The notes under the pieces are model-generated. The model did not search any database. It saw only the letters and a program-made list of their open reading frames with translations, and was not told the origin of the DNA. Shown here in pieces: positions 1 to 11,722 of a DNA stretch of 40,180 nt. Source of the DNA: Stagonosporopsis chrysanthemi. Lineage: Eukaryota; Ascomycota; Dothideomycetes; Pleosporales; Didymellaceae. The DNA is taken from NCBI GenBank assembly GCA_022560025.1, contig JAFISE010000228.1:1-40180 (forward strand). The letters are read 5' to 3'. Position 1 is the stretch's first letter. Each line of letters opens with the position of its first letter. Position numbers and translations under genes: made by a program.

Positions 1-16
1 TGGGTTGTGCCCCTGG

Positions 17-433
<417 letters not shown>

Positions 434-1698
434 TCAAGCCAACCGAAACATCCCCCCATCCCATCCATACTGCCTAACCAGTCTCCTACCAAACTTGCGC
501 GCCTCAGTAGCCCGCAAATAGTGCTCCGGATGCAGCTCGTGAATCTGCACTTTACTCCTCAGACCCCGGGCCTTCTGTTCCTCACCTGACCCGAACTGCC
601 ACGCCGATCCGAGCAGCTTCTCGACACCGAATCCGATGCTGCACATTGCTCGCTTGAAGTCTGTCCATTTCACGGGTTTTGCGGGACCGTGCGGTCTGCC
701 GGCACCGGTGGAGACGTGGAAGAGGGTCGCGAAGACGGCGTGGTCGCGCGCTTTGAGGTGGAACACTGACGTTTGTGTATCTTCCGGTGGGGGTGGTGAT
801 GGGTGTCGGTTGAACAGCAAGAGGACTGGCGGTTGTTCTTTTGGCTTTGGGCAGATCTTTGACACGCGCGGTTTTTTGGACATGTCGATTCTTCTTGTCG
901 ACTGCGATCTCAGGCGTTTGGATGTCGTGACTGGTTTGCTCTGGTTGAGTGACCGGTATGTCTTTGATGGTCTCTTTGGTGTTGTTTGTGATTTCTGAGA
1001 GTGTTGATGTCCTGAACTCATCCGAAAGCTTCACAATGTCTGTCTCGATGGGAGAAGATGTATGCAGCTTTTTCGTCTTTCTGACAGGGACGTCATTGCC
1101 ATCTCGCAAAGATCTTCCGGTGGCTTGACTGTAAGTAATTTTTATCTCTTCCTAGAGTTTGAATGCGGTGGCTACGCTCTTGCTCTCCAAGTCCTGCTCG
1201 AAAACACCAAGAGGCTGTGTCAGAGGATAGGCTGTCGCCAAGAGCTTATGGTATTGAGATGCTAGTAGAAACTCGGGGATGCGGTAGGTATTGAGACATG
1301 CTCTCAAGCTGGCCCTCTGGCTGTGTCCATCTCTTTCTTCCGATACGATTTGTGGGTCTTCAATCAATTTCCGGCTCTACAGTGAGCAGAGCATGGCGTC
1401 GCTGTTCTGAGGTCATTTCCGTCCAATGGTAGGCAATGATGTCCTCTTCCCGGGTAACGATATCGTCCAGGGCGGTATAATTGGCGCAAATGTCTTCGGA
1501 CATCGCAGCGGTATGATTGGCAACGAAAGGCTGAAGGTCATAGTTGTCGTTACTGCCGTCTGCGAGTGCGCTCAGAAGATGCTCGTAGCTCAGAGATGCT
1601 AGTCTAAAAGTCACCAAGTCAGCAGTAAACACACCCACTGTGTCGCGTTGTACATACGTCGTACGTTTTTTGCGTTTCGGTGCGCTTTTTCTGCCCAT
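434..1698 (-). pseudogene. Decayed paralogue (copy 1) of the GSAWQF/HEPHP-tail fungal family
   Basis: This is a broken, shortened relative of the gene at 2095-4615. Reading from the ATG at 1698, an N-terminal piece carries a W-T-x3-S-x-x-QRR motif like the WTKKSVAQRR of copy 2. A frame change follows at about 1360-1367. The reading then stops at an in-frame TAG (1152-1154), after which the same frame stays open to about 790. A second frame change near a G5 run (about 785-795) leads into the conserved C-terminal domain: KWTDF, SIGF, GSAWQF, GRRL and YGW, ending GGMFRLA at 434, the same last residues as copy 2. Compared with copy 2, most of the central region is missing. Some of these breaks could be homopolymer sequencing errors, but nonsense, frameshifts and a large deletion together argue for a relic. 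The function of the family is not established. Confidence 0.7.
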
Positions 1699-2094
1699 CT
1701 TAGCTGCAGTTTAGGTGGTTGTGGTTAGGTCTTTTGCTCTAAAAAGTTGAAGCGTTTCAAGCGTGGTTTCGGCTGTCAGGGCAACAGCGATGGGGGTTCT
1801 TGGCACATACGGGCACGCAGGGGTGAGTGAAGGTGAAAGCATCGTACCGTGTGTGCTGAACGGATTCGACACCACTGACAGGCCGTGGCCGCTGAGCAAA
1901 CAGAATCAAACTGCTGTGCGCTTTCCATGTGTTATTTGCTCCGATTACTGCTTTATTCTCTCCAGATTCCTCATGATACGTTGGGTCCTCGATTCTTTTC
2001 CATGTCGAGACAAATCCTACACTTCGCCAACGGTCCGAGACAAACGTAAGATAGGCCAACGCCAGACAATTCTACAAAGCCAGCATGCAGCCAC
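1699..2094. other. Spacer between the two paralogues
   Basis: About 400 nt between the start of copy 1 and the stop of copy 2 (both minus strand). Several overlapping short ORFs occur on both strands, but none has recognisable similarity or a convincing start. It probably holds the promoter of copy 1 and the 3' flank of copy 2. Confidence 0.4.
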
Positions 2095-4615
2095 TCAAGC
2101 AAGCCTGAACATCCCCCCGTGCCACCCATACACGCGAAACAAGCGTCGTCCAAACCGCTTCGCCATCACATACGGGATGTCGCTGTTAGGATGCGGCTCG
2201 TGGAACTGAATGCTCCTAGCAGCACCCACGTCCCTCGTAGGAGTAAACTGCCAAGCCGAGCCTTGCAGTTTCTCGGCTGAGAAACCAATGCTGACAATGG
2301 TGCGTGTGAAGTCCGTCCACTTGGCGCCTTTGGGGAGGTCGCTGTTCTCGTTTGCAGGGACGTGAAAGAGAGTTCGGAGAACTTTGTAGGACGCTTTGTT
2401 GACCATGAAGGTGCTTTCGGCCGGGGGTGGGGAAGAAGCGGTGGCGATGGGTTGGACTGCCAGTTGAATGGGCGAGGTTTCGGCTTCGCCTCGTGTTTTG
2501 GGCTTGATCTTGTCTTCCACGGAGAGCTTGTCGAATGCGCCAGTGATCTGTAGCTTCCTATCGTGAGCCCTCTCAACCTCTAGCAGCAGGCTGTCTTTGA
2601 CTCTTCCGGCCGTCGTCCGTGGCACTGGGACCCAAGGAGCAGTGCGAATCATAGGACCATGCTGCTCAAGACAATTCTGCAGCAGTTCGTGTTGTGCTTT
2701 TCCGGTCTTCTGCTCGAAGTCCTGATCGATCGTTGTCCAGAACAAGTCCAGGTTCTGCTCTGCTAAGCGCATAGCACCGACGACTTCTTGAGTGCGCCTC
2801 TTGTGAGTCGGGTAATAGAGCTTCTCGCCTAATGGAGGATCTAGCTTAGAGGATGCTTATATTTCACATCCATGGTACTTATCCAAGCATAAAAGTCGCC
2901 CAGGTTGGTCTGAAGCTGATAATCACAGCCTTTGTGCAGGCGGTGAGCTTGTACCTCAGGTGCTCGATTCCACAAAGATGCCACTCGTATGCATTCTGCA
3001 GCGACGGACAGATCTGAGAGCAAGGATAGAATTCTCCCTGTGAGCATATTGCGAGCAGTCAGGCTCGACTGAACGAATCTATCCGTGCAATCGAGCATGA
3101 AAGACATCATCGATGGACTCTCCAGCATGATCCCACGGCCTTGATCATCGAAGATCTGGAACGCCTTTAGGACTTCCATTTGAATCACAGATGTACCATC
3201 AGCTTCACAGCCGTGACCGCTGCCTGCATCTCGTAGCAATAGTCTGCTGAACTCAGGTGCAGAGTAAACGCTTCCGTAGATCTTGAACATGAGGTTGCCG
3301 GCGATATTTGAGGCGATTCTTGTGAACTCGGCCACTTGATGAGTCTGTTCGTGGACATTGAGGTCTTGCTGGAAAAGAGTTTTGAAACTCTGAAGCCGCT
3401 TGTCCAGCTCGATCCAGTGCTCGAGCATGAAGTAAGACTCGTTGATCATCGAGCCAATAACTTGGGCTTTATGCCGCTCCGTTTCAAAGTGTCGATGAAC
3501 TTTCCAGATGTATCGCGTTTCGGACCACCTGAATGATTAAAAGGATCTTGCAAGGTATCTGCAAAATGACCAGGATCTTCGCGTAACAAGAAGACGTGCT
3601 CCTTGTGCGAGTTCAAGACTCCTTCAACAAAACCGCAAAGTCTTGAGATGTTGAGCGAATTGCGACTCTGGTATGGGGCCATGAGAAGGACGTCTGCGAA
3701 GATGGTATGCTCGTTTGGGCTATTCTCGAGCATTTCTGTTATAGGTGGTTCGTCTTGAATGGGTGCCGCGAGCAGCTCATCCTCGCTCATGTCGTGTAGA
3801 ATCAACTTGCTGCAACATTTCAGGAACAAGAGAAGCTTTTCCTGTATGAACATCGCAACGAGAGAGGAACGAGCGCAGAGATCAACCATGTCGTCTGTCC
3901 TGGTGAAGCACGTTGTCGGGTCTTTGTCGACGTTGAGTCTGCCGTAGGTTGTCGGATCAGGATCCTTGGTGAACTCGATGGTCGTTGACTTGCAGATGTT
4001 GTCGTCCATGCAAGGCAGCAAATAGATCTGACCCATTATCGAGAACTCGGTCTCGGTCAGGATGAACGTCCACGGCAAGTTACGCCCTCGTGCATTCAGA
4101 AAGACGAGCAGCGGCTTTGATTTGGTGAGATCTTCTTGATTGACTATGCCAGTAAGAGAGGATACTTCAAGTTGCAGATCCCACTTACTGAAGGGGAATA
4201 AGCTTGCGCGTATATCAGGTCCTTCCCCTGGCTTTCGTTGACGCTGGTATCGAAAGCAGTCATCTGGACGATGCTCCTGCGGCATAGGCCAAGGCCAACT
4301 CTCCAGAAGAGTTTTGCGCCTCTGAGCAACACTCTTCTTTGTCCATCGCGTACGGATCAACTTTTTATGTCGTGAAATTATAGCATTGAGCTCACGGTAG
4401 AGCATGCAGATGCGTGAGCCTAGGAGAGAGGCATGATGTCTGACAGCCGCGACGTGTTCGGGCGTGACCGTGTAGTATTCAATCAAGGTCAAGAGGATGC
4501 GGATTAGGCTGCTGCCATCATGTTACCTTTACCCTACATAGTCGCAAATTTGCACTCACCTCTCGTCATCGCCGGATTCTGGATCATATGGCACATCGTT
4601 ATCTGGATCCACCAT
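2095..4615 (-). CDS. Large fungal protein of unknown function (copy 2), GSAWQF/HEPHP C-terminal domain, apparent frameshift
   Basis: About 800 codons on the minus strand. The start is the ATG at 4615: its first 18 codons are acidic and coding-like, and a GTGAGT...CAG intron (4509-4559, 51 nt) joins them in frame to the next exon. That exon contains RTRWTKKSVAQRR, followed by a Trp-Pro and HRPD motif, and LLVFLNARGRNLP, which I recall from large fungal 'ipa protein'-type hypotheticals. A one-base frame change is needed at about 3446-3510, where two frames overlap with no usable intron. A 38-nt GTACCA...CTAG intron (2841-2878), short for a fungus, then restores frame to PPLGEKLYYPTHKRR. The C-terminal about 85 residues hold KWTDF, SIGF, GSAWQF, FHEPHP, FGRRL and YGWHGGMF. 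No signal peptide or membrane span is visible. The frameshift may be real decay or a sequence error. Function unknown; its decayed tandem relative lies downstream. Confidence 0.65.
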
Positions 4616-4873
4616 TCTGTGAGGCCGTGTAGAGTCTCTGGAGGTAGAGGACTTTTGAATGTGTCAATGGATGCCGTGGGCGCTAGGGTGACAATATTAG
4701 GTGTCGCGAGAGCGAACAACAAACAGAAGCGCGAATAAGCACGTGCCTGAGCGTGTTGCCGAATGCAGGTGAAAGCGAACGGTCCTAGCATTGAAAGCGT
4801 CTCCAATACAGCCACATCGCATCAGTATTGAGAAGCACCGCTGCAGAAGATCGAGAGGAGCAAACATTACTTA

Positions 4874-5650
4874 TCATCTCGACGCCTTCCCAGCATCCTT
4901 CAGCACCCCTCTCTCTTTCACCACTGCCGCCATCTCCTCACCCACCTGACTCCCCAACGCCTCGAACCCTCTGACCACACCCTCGCGATCCCCCACCGAA
5001 CTCTCCTGACTCATCTTAAACTTGCCCTCCAACCTCTCCACCACAATCTCGATCCCGATAATCGCCTTCTGCAACAACCCCACATAGCTCTCCGGCGCAT
5101 CATCCACCTTCCACGCCCCCTTCCTCCCTTCCAGCCCATCATACCCCATCACCTGCGCCTCCGCATGCTGCGACAGATCGCGAATCTGCTTGCCGAGAAA
5201 CGCACCTGTCTCGGGCGCCTTGGAGTCGAAGAAGACGCGCGCCTTGCCGTAGGCTTGTGCTGCGGCGTAGTTCCACGTCGGCACGACCTTGCCCGTGGCC
5301 GGCTTGGTGTCGGTGTAGAACTGCGGCGTGACGTAATGGTGCGCAGGGACGGTGAAGAGGATGTGGACCTCGGTGTCGAGGATTGAGCCAGAGGGCTGAG
5401 AGGCTGCGGTGAGTGCGTCGATTAGGACTTTGCTTTGGGGGTTGGCGCGCGCGAGGTGCCCGCGGAGGATGCCGAGATCGTTGGGGCTGGAAGGGTCGTT
5501 GACGTCGAGGATCCAGGGGATGTGGCTGCTAAGGATGAGGGGTTGTTTGGGTGAGGGGATCGCGGTGGTCAGGACGCCGAGGGGATTCTTGTGGATGAGT
5601 TGGCGCAGAGTGGCGATGGAGGTTTCTGCGTGGACGGCGCGGAGGTACAT
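4874..5650 (-). CDS. PaiB-family FMN-binding split-barrel protein
   Basis: 258 residues in a single exon. The start ATG at 5650 sits in a good context (CCACC before ATG). The sequence follows the FMN_bind_2/PaiB family along its whole length: MYLR start, KNPLGVLTT near residue 22, RGHLARANP near 65, HHYVTPQFYT near 105, the hallmark GKVVPTWNYAAAQAYGKARV near 122-141, then GIEIVVERLEGKFKMSQ. The family has a pyridoxamine-phosphate-oxidase-like split barrel that binds flavin. In Bacillus PaiB was first described as a negative regulator of sporulation and protease genes; fungal members are widespread, probably cytosolic, and poorly characterised. No redox partner is adjacent. The length is normal and nothing looks broken. 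A specific reaction cannot be assigned. Confidence 0.93.
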   Translation of the reverse strand: MYLRAVHAETSIATLRQLIHKNPLGVLTTAIPSPKQPLILSSHIPWILDVNDPSSPNDLGILRGHLARANPQSKVLIDALTAASQPSGSILDTEVHILFTVPAHHYVTPQFYTDTKPATGKVVPTWNYAAAQAYGKARVFFDSKAPETGAFLGKQIRDLSQHAEAQVMGYDGLEGRKGAWKVDDAPESYVGLLQKAIIGIEIVVERLEGKFKMSQESSVGDREGVVRGFEALGSQVGEEMAAVVKERGVLKDAGKASR

Positions 5651-7931
5651 GGTGGCTGTGTGTTAAGGAGGATGGTTATGCACAGAATGGTGATGCTTCA
5701 CTGGGGCGATGTGGTCGTGTGATGATTTTTTGTCACAATTGTGAGATGACAGTTTGCTTCGTGAGGTTCGAAGGCTTTGTTCATGATTGTGACTCTAAAT
5801 CGCCTCTTGTCAATTGTTCACGCCCTTTTGCTACGTCTGGCAGACGCTGTAAACGCCGCGGATGGCAAAGGCAAACGACGGAGCTGCTGATATGATTCCG
5901 GTTCACGACCATATGATCGATCGCAAAGTACGACAGCTCCCGTACGTTGACACACATTATCGAAATTCATCACTATATACCACTGACCAAACGTGCTACC
6001 CTGAATAAGCAGTCAGCAGGCACGGTGCAGCCCCACCCTTAGCCTCAAACTTGGAAATTCGTAAAAACTCCACTATTGGAAATAGGCTACATGGCGCGCG
6101 CTCCGACCAGCTTAGTAGAGCCCCAGCGCCCGCAAATTCTGTCCCATCATTTTGGCTCGGGGTCTGGAATGATCACCAACCCACGTTCCCCAGTACTCCG
6201 GAGTCTCCAGTCCTCACCATGAGCGGTCTCGATGCGTTTGCATGACAGACTGCTGTCGATGTTCCGCGGCGCAGGCGATGTAGCAAAATGCGCCGCGCGC
6301 TCTAAAATTGCACTCCTTCGAGGCTAGACCGCTACATCGCAGCGAATTGCAAATTTCGATCTTTCTGGCAGAATTACCGTGACACTACCCGTGTATGGCT
6401 GTGTGCTTTGTATCACAGCCTGCGCCCGATGTCGCAAAAACAAGAGAGATCATCTGCGAAGCATGTTCCTTCGATGTTGGTGGGTCGGGGTGGCGCTTAT
6501 TTTGAACGCCGAAATGCAGCCACGCTCCAGGACAAGCTCACTGCATGGATCACGGGAAGGAAGCATGAGCCCCCGCAGTCAATGTCACGTTGTACGACAC
6601 GCGACACGATGCAAATTCTGCATGCTATGCTTGCTCCAGAATGTCATAAAACGTGCAAGCGTGCGAGTCTTCCGTGGACACGCGGTAGCAGACCCGCTAC
6701 ACGACTCCAGAGCCTCAAGAGCCTCCACCTAGAACGAGCTTCGAGAAGCCAGACGTCTCGCGCCTTAAGACAAAGGGTGGGGTCCGTGGCCATGTCAGCG
6801 TCACTAACGCCGCACGATCCCTGCTAGCCAAGGTACGAATGCTACGCTGCAACGGGGCCTAGGTGATAGTTTTCTGCGTGGCTTGCTCTGTATCCTTTGA
6901 CATAGCACCCAAGCCAGTCCTCTATGTCATGCGATGAGACGACGGACGGGCTGGCTGTGCCCTGCCCCTAGGCACACAACGCAAGCAACGAGGCTGGCAG
7001 CCGTGGGCAGGAATGCAGTGACTGGCTCCACGTTGCGGCCGTTCAGGCGTGCCTCGCCGTTTGCGTTCTGGAACGCAGCGGTTGGTGGCCGTGAGCGTGA
7101 TGCTGATGCTGCTGCTCTCGTCCCGCCAACAATGAACCAACTGCCGGTCCGACATACGACGCGCCCGGCCGTCATCCGACTATGCGTCGAATCGGAGCCC
7201 TTGCACGGGCGTACGCACAGACCCGTGCACGGGCCGGACACAAATTTCTATGCGGCTCAAACGATAGTGAGCAATCCCCACAAGAAGCACCCAGGCCGGT
7301 GTTGGGTAGGCCGGTGTTGGGTGGGTTGTGCTGTGGAGCAGAGCTGGAGAGCTGCCCACGGGGCCAAATCTCCAGGGATGTGCGCGAGACCCTGAGCAAG
7401 GCACGCGCGCTGGGACCGCGGTGAAGGCGAACGCAACCAGCGCCTCTTGCTCATTTCAGCCCTCGACGCTACGCGCACCACTCAGGCGTAATAATCGGCA
7501 TGACGTTGTCGAAATCCCCGCATTCAGGTCTTGGGAGATCGTGCACGTGAAGCCGCGCCCAGATCGAGAGACGCTGCTTAGCGCGCGTTGATTTCTGCTT
7601 GTTAGCCTCGGCGGCGACAATGGGCGGCTTGGTAGCGTTGCGGCGAACTCAATTTGTGACCATCACCCGACCGCACTCTCCAGACCCCAGAAGCTAGCCG
7701 TGACAATGAAGGAAATCATCCCCAGAACGGCTAGCCCGCCCATGCGCTGCAGAGTGAAAGCCCGGATTGCGGCTGCCCCATCCACGCTCTCCAGCTTTGT
7801 TATTAAACTTGAGGGGACCCCGTGGTTTCTCTCTTCTGCTCTTTGTCCAGCTACGTGCAACTCCTCCTGCACCCTGCCTAAAGAGCACGCATCGCCACTC
7901 CACAGTGCACTTTGTCTCTTGACCCGCCATC
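5651..7931. other. 2.3-kb gene-free stretch upstream of the sugar transporter
   Basis: No supported gene. Open frames at 6379-6827 and 6922-7591 overlap on both strands, have no family motifs and mostly lack ATG starts. A 15-nt unit is tandemly repeated at 7293-7322. Close to the transporter, CYCCRS hexamers of the CreA-site type occur (CTCCAG at 7678-7683 and 7789-7794, CCCCAC near 7276, CCCCGC near 7517). Such hexamers are common by chance, so carbon-catabolite control is only a suggestion. The last 100 nt before 7932 are pyrimidine-rich, as is usual for fungal leaders. Confidence 0.4.
7293..7322. repeat. Short tandem repeat (15 nt x 2)
   Basis: The unit AGGCCGGTGTTGGGT is present twice back to back, in the non-coding region between the PaiB-like gene and the sugar transporter. 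Confidence 0.8.
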
Positions 7932-9837
7932 ATGGACGCTTCCCACGAGAAGACCCAGGACCCGGCCCGCAAGGGTTCCATCCATGCAACCACCGATGTC
8001 AACATGACTGAGGCGCCTGTTACCTGGAAGGCCTACCTGCTCTGCGCCTTTGCCTCCTTCGGTGGTATTTTCTTCGGGTAAGCATTCACCTCACAACTTG
8101 GTGTCCTATCGCGTACTGACTGTCCCTAAGTTATGATTCTGGTTACATCAACGGTGTTCTCAACTCTCCTCTCTTCATCGAGGAGGTCGAGGGTGCTGGC
8201 CGCTGCCCTCAAGGTCTTGACAGTCCAGGCGGTACCTGCGCCATCAGTTCGTCCAACACCTCGCTCATCGTCTCCATCCTCTCCGCTGGTACTTTCGTCG
8301 GTGCTCTCATTGCTGGCGATGTCTCCGACATCATTGGTCGCAAGTGGACTATCGTCATCGGTTGCGCCATCTACATCATCGGTACGCAACCCAAAAAGCA
8401 GTACAGCTACATGCGACTTCCTCGCTAACATTGTCTCAGGTGTGGTTCTGCAGATGGCTGCCAGCGGTCGCGACCTCCTTGTTGCTGGTCGTGCTATTGC
8501 CGGTGTCGGTGTCGGTTTTGAGTCTGCTATTGTCATTCTCTACATGTCCGAGATCTGCCCCAAGAAGGTTCGTGGTGCGCTCGTGTCTGGATACCAGTTC
8601 TGCATTACCATTGGTCTCCTGCTTGCTGCCTGCGTCAACTACGGAGTCCAGGACCGTGGTGACACCGGCGAGTACCGCATTCCCATTGGTATTCAGTTCG
8701 CCTGGGGTCTGATTCTTGGTGGTGGTATTGCTTGCCTGCCTGATTCTCCCCGTTACTTTGTCAAGCGCGGCCGCACCGACAAGGCCAGGGTTGCCCTGTT
8801 GAAGGTCCGCGGTGTCCACCCTACAAAGCCCGATGCCGAGCACCTCCGTGCTATGGTTGACTTTGAGCTTGCTGAGATCATTGCCAACGAGGAGTACGAA
8901 CGCGAACTCACCCCTGCTGGCGGCTGGCTCGCTGGATGGATGAACTGCTTCAAGGGATCTCTCTGGCAGTCCAACTCCAACCTGCGCAAGACCATTCTTG
9001 GTACCTCTCTTCAGATGATGCAGCAGTGGACTGGTGTCAACTTCATCTTCTACTACTCCACCCCTTTCCTGCAGTCGACTGGCGCCATCTCCAACACTTT
9101 CTTGATCTCGCTCATCTTCACCCTCGTCAACGTCTGCTCCACCCCTCTCTCCTTCTACGGAATGGAGAAATTCGGTCGCCGCACTCTTCTGCTGTACGGC
9201 GCCTTCGGCATGTTGATCTGCCAGTTCCTCACTGCCATCATCGGTGTCACCCAGGGCTTCAACAACTCCTCCACTCTTGCTGATGGCTCCACTCGCGCCA
9301 ACAATATCTCCGCTGTCAACGCCCAGATTGCCTTCATCGCCATCTTCATCTTCTTCTTCGCCACCACCTGGGGTCCTGGTGCCTGGGTCCTCATTGGTGA
9401 GGTATTCCCTCTCACCATTCGCTCGCGCGGTGTTGCTCTGTCGACCGCCTCCAACTGGCTGTGGAACACGATTATTGCTGTCATCACTCCGTAAGTTCTC
9501 ACTGCTGCCACCTCTCCTCTATCAATTGCTGACAATCCACAGCTACATGGTCGGCGCCGACGAGGGTAACCTCCGCTCCTCCGTCTTCTTCATCTGGGGT
9601 GGTCTCTGCACCATCGCTTTCGTCTACACGTACTTCCTCGTCCCCGAGACCAAGGGTCTCTCGCTCGAGCAGGTCGACCAGATGATGGCCGAGACCTCGC
9701 CCCGCACATCCGCCAAGTGGAAGCCCACCCACACCTTCGCCGAGGCCAGTCTCGAGAAGGGCGGCGCTGCGCTCACCGAGGGCGGCCAAGTCTTCATCGA
9801 CACCGAGAGGAACAAGCGCACTGCGTCTGTCCACTAA
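7932..9837 (+). CDS. MFS hexose/sugar transporter (4 exons)
   Basis: Exons 7932-8077, 8131-8381, 8440-9490 and 9543-9837 give 580 residues. All three introns (53, 58 and 52 nt) are GT-AG with CTGAC or CTAAC branch-like sites and keep frame. It is a 12-helix sugar porter of the major facilitator superfamily, in the plasma membrane. Evidence: GYDSGYINGV in the first helix, IIGRKWT between helices 2 and 3, AGRAIAGVGVGFES in helix 4, SPRYFVKRGR at the end of the N-half, QQWTGVNFIFYYST in helix 7, EKFGRRTLL in the C-half loop and the PETKGLSLEQVD signature after helix 12. The N-terminal tail (about 35 residues) and C-terminal tail (about 65) are cytosolic. The GYxxGYINGV start resembles fungal glucose transporters and sensors of the RCO-3/HGT type, but the substrate cannot be fixed from sequence. 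No intact partner gene is adjacent. Confidence 0.95.
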
Positions 9838-10391
9838 GTGGTTGTCTGCGGCGCCTCGCTCCTGCCTTGACGGTGGGACGCGGTGTTGCTAGATGAATAT
9901 TGTTTCGAGACCCACAGCAGGCTGCGCGGAGGTTTGTAGCTTGCGCTCACGTTTGTGCGGTGCTAGCCTGTTGGTTTGGTCTTTGCTATTGCTGTTCATG
10001 AGCTGATGTATTTACGTATAATTGACTATGCCTACGACAACGGTCCCATACGACCTTTGATCACTATAATACCTACTACGAATTCAATAATTCACACCTA
10101 ATCTCATTTCCTGATTTCCTGCTGCCCACTGTTTCACTTCCAATAACAAAAGAATCGTAACAATAACAAAAGAATCGTAATAACAGCATACATGCTCCGT
10201 TCTGTTGCTTATTCACACCCTCCGCATCCCGCACCTCCCAGCGCGTCCACACGCCTCCACATCGCGCAACCCCAATCAACAGCAACAACAAACATTTCTA
10301 CTAATTATGTAATTCCACCCTCAACCCCCCCTGTCCACTCACCTCACAGCCAATTCCCCCCTCATCTCCATCCCCATTCCTCCTATTAATT
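9838..10391. other. 3' flank of the transporter and intergenic DNA
   Basis: Apart from a 20-nt tandem duplication at 10141-10180 I see only AT-rich 3'-UTR-like sequence, then a C/T-rich stretch (about 10200-10385) just before the small ORF at 10392. No gene is supported. Confidence 0.4.
10141..10180. repeat. Perfect 20-nt tandem duplication
   Basis: The unit CAATAACAAAAGAATCGTAA is repeated exactly twice (10141-10160 and 10161-10180) in the AT-rich 3' flank of the sugar transporter. Confidence 0.9.
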
Positions 10392-10538
10392 ATGTACTTC
10401 GATACATACCAGCCACGCGATTCGCGCAGCGCATCCCCCAAACGCCACGACCCGCTGCTGCACCCACTCACAGCGCCGGGAGCGACCACAGGCGCCCTCA
10501 AGAGCCAGGTGCGGGGTGGTATCCGTAGGCTTGTGTAG
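10392..10538 (+). CDS. Candidate small ORF, 48 residues, unknown
   Basis: ATG at 10392 to TAG at 10538. It begins MYFDTYQPRDSRSASPKRHD and ends with GGIRRLV; it is basic and has no membrane segment. Support: the ATG follows a long pyrimidine-rich stretch such as precedes many fungal starts, and codons mostly end in C or G, unlike the surrounding intergenic DNA. I do not recognise a family. It may be a genuine short protein, the first exon of a longer gene, or chance. Confidence 0.3.
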   Translation: MYFDTYQPRDSRSASPKRHDPLLHPLTAPGATTGALKSQVRGGIRRLV

Positions 10539-11722
10539 CCATGCTTCGCTTGGTGGCGCGGCAGCGCGGCAGGCGGGGGAAGGGCGGACGGCAGTATAGA
10601 CGCGCGGATTGGGCAGAAGTCGGGTGGGGACGTTATTGGGGGTGTCAGCGGGTGGCAGGTCAGCGAGGTGCAGTGCGAGAGGACACGGAATCGTCGGGAG
10701 GGGGGCAGGGGTTGGCGAGAGGGAGTTTCGAATGCGGATTGGGTAGAGTTGATGGAGTGGGTGAGATGAGTCGGCGTTGGGATGGTGGAGTCACGGTGTC
10801 GCTTGCGAGAGTGAAATTTGGACGAAGTTGGACTGTGGAATCTGAGGGACGGAGGACTTCGGATCTTTTGGGCGATCCGTACAGTAGTGAAGAACAGTGG
10901 GTTTTGGTGTTGGCTACAATTTCCTATTACGGAGCACCTACCGCAAAGCTCGGAAATCTGTATGCACGACAGTACCGTATTGTGGAGCTTCCGAGCAGCC
11001 ACTTGGCACTTTCAAAGGTTTGAAGGGTTCGACGATGGCTTCAAAGGGCAGAATCACAGCCGATTAATGGCCTAGTAGCTGCAAGTTAAGACCTTAAAAA
11101 GTAAGAAAGGTGCTTAAATCTTCTATAAGGCCAGTAGAGATCACTTGCTCGTGTGCTTTTTCACTTAGTTCGTTTGTACCTAAAAGCAGTGCGTTGTGCC
11201 AAGTGCCTGCTCGGAAGCTCCAGAATGCGGTATAGTGCACACTATCCTCTATGTTCTAAGCTATTGACGAAGGCACGACCTGAACACAAAATCGCCTCTA
11301 CCATATCGTATAAAATGCTTCAGTTATGCTGGTTGCCTCCGTCGTCCACTCTTTCTTTCAGTGTATTACGTCCGTCACCTTCGACTTGTTGACGATGGTG
11401 GCAGAAAGCCTAGTCGTAGCCAATGTAGCCCATAATACGTCTGCTCAGCACCGACGTCAAAATGCCAATCTGCGTAGAGATGGCGGCTAGACCTGTCCGA
11501 GTGTTGGAGAGGCCCTCGAAGTCCAGGCTGGACGTCTGCTCTTTGTTGTTTGCGTAAATGGCGGCGTTTGGATTTGCTAATTAGCTGTCGCACTTCGGTG
11601 AGCAAACAAGCAAGCAGCTTACCTTAGTATCACAGCGCATGAACTGTTACACTACAAGACATGCCCCAAGCTTCCTTGCATGCTCCACCGCACATCGGTC
11701 TGGTGAGGTGAGCTTCTGTCGG

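Noticed and set aside
4534..4815. Minus-strand ORF of 93 codons upstream of the large unknown gene
   Set aside because: Its frame conflicts with the better-supported first exon (ATG at 4615 and an in-frame 51-nt intron), which has acidic, coding-like sequence and joins the next exon exactly.
6379..6827. Overlapping plus-strand ORFs with a Cys/Lys/Arg-rich start resembling a Zn2Cys6 cluster
   Set aside because: The Cys spacing does not fit the Zn2Cys6 pattern, the first start codon is not ATG, and nothing downstream looks like a fungal transcription factor.
10301..11002. Long minus-strand ORF (233 codons)
   Set aside because: Ser/Pro/Thr/Arg-rich with no domain, and overlapped by an equally long plus-strand frame. 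It looks like a compositional open frame.
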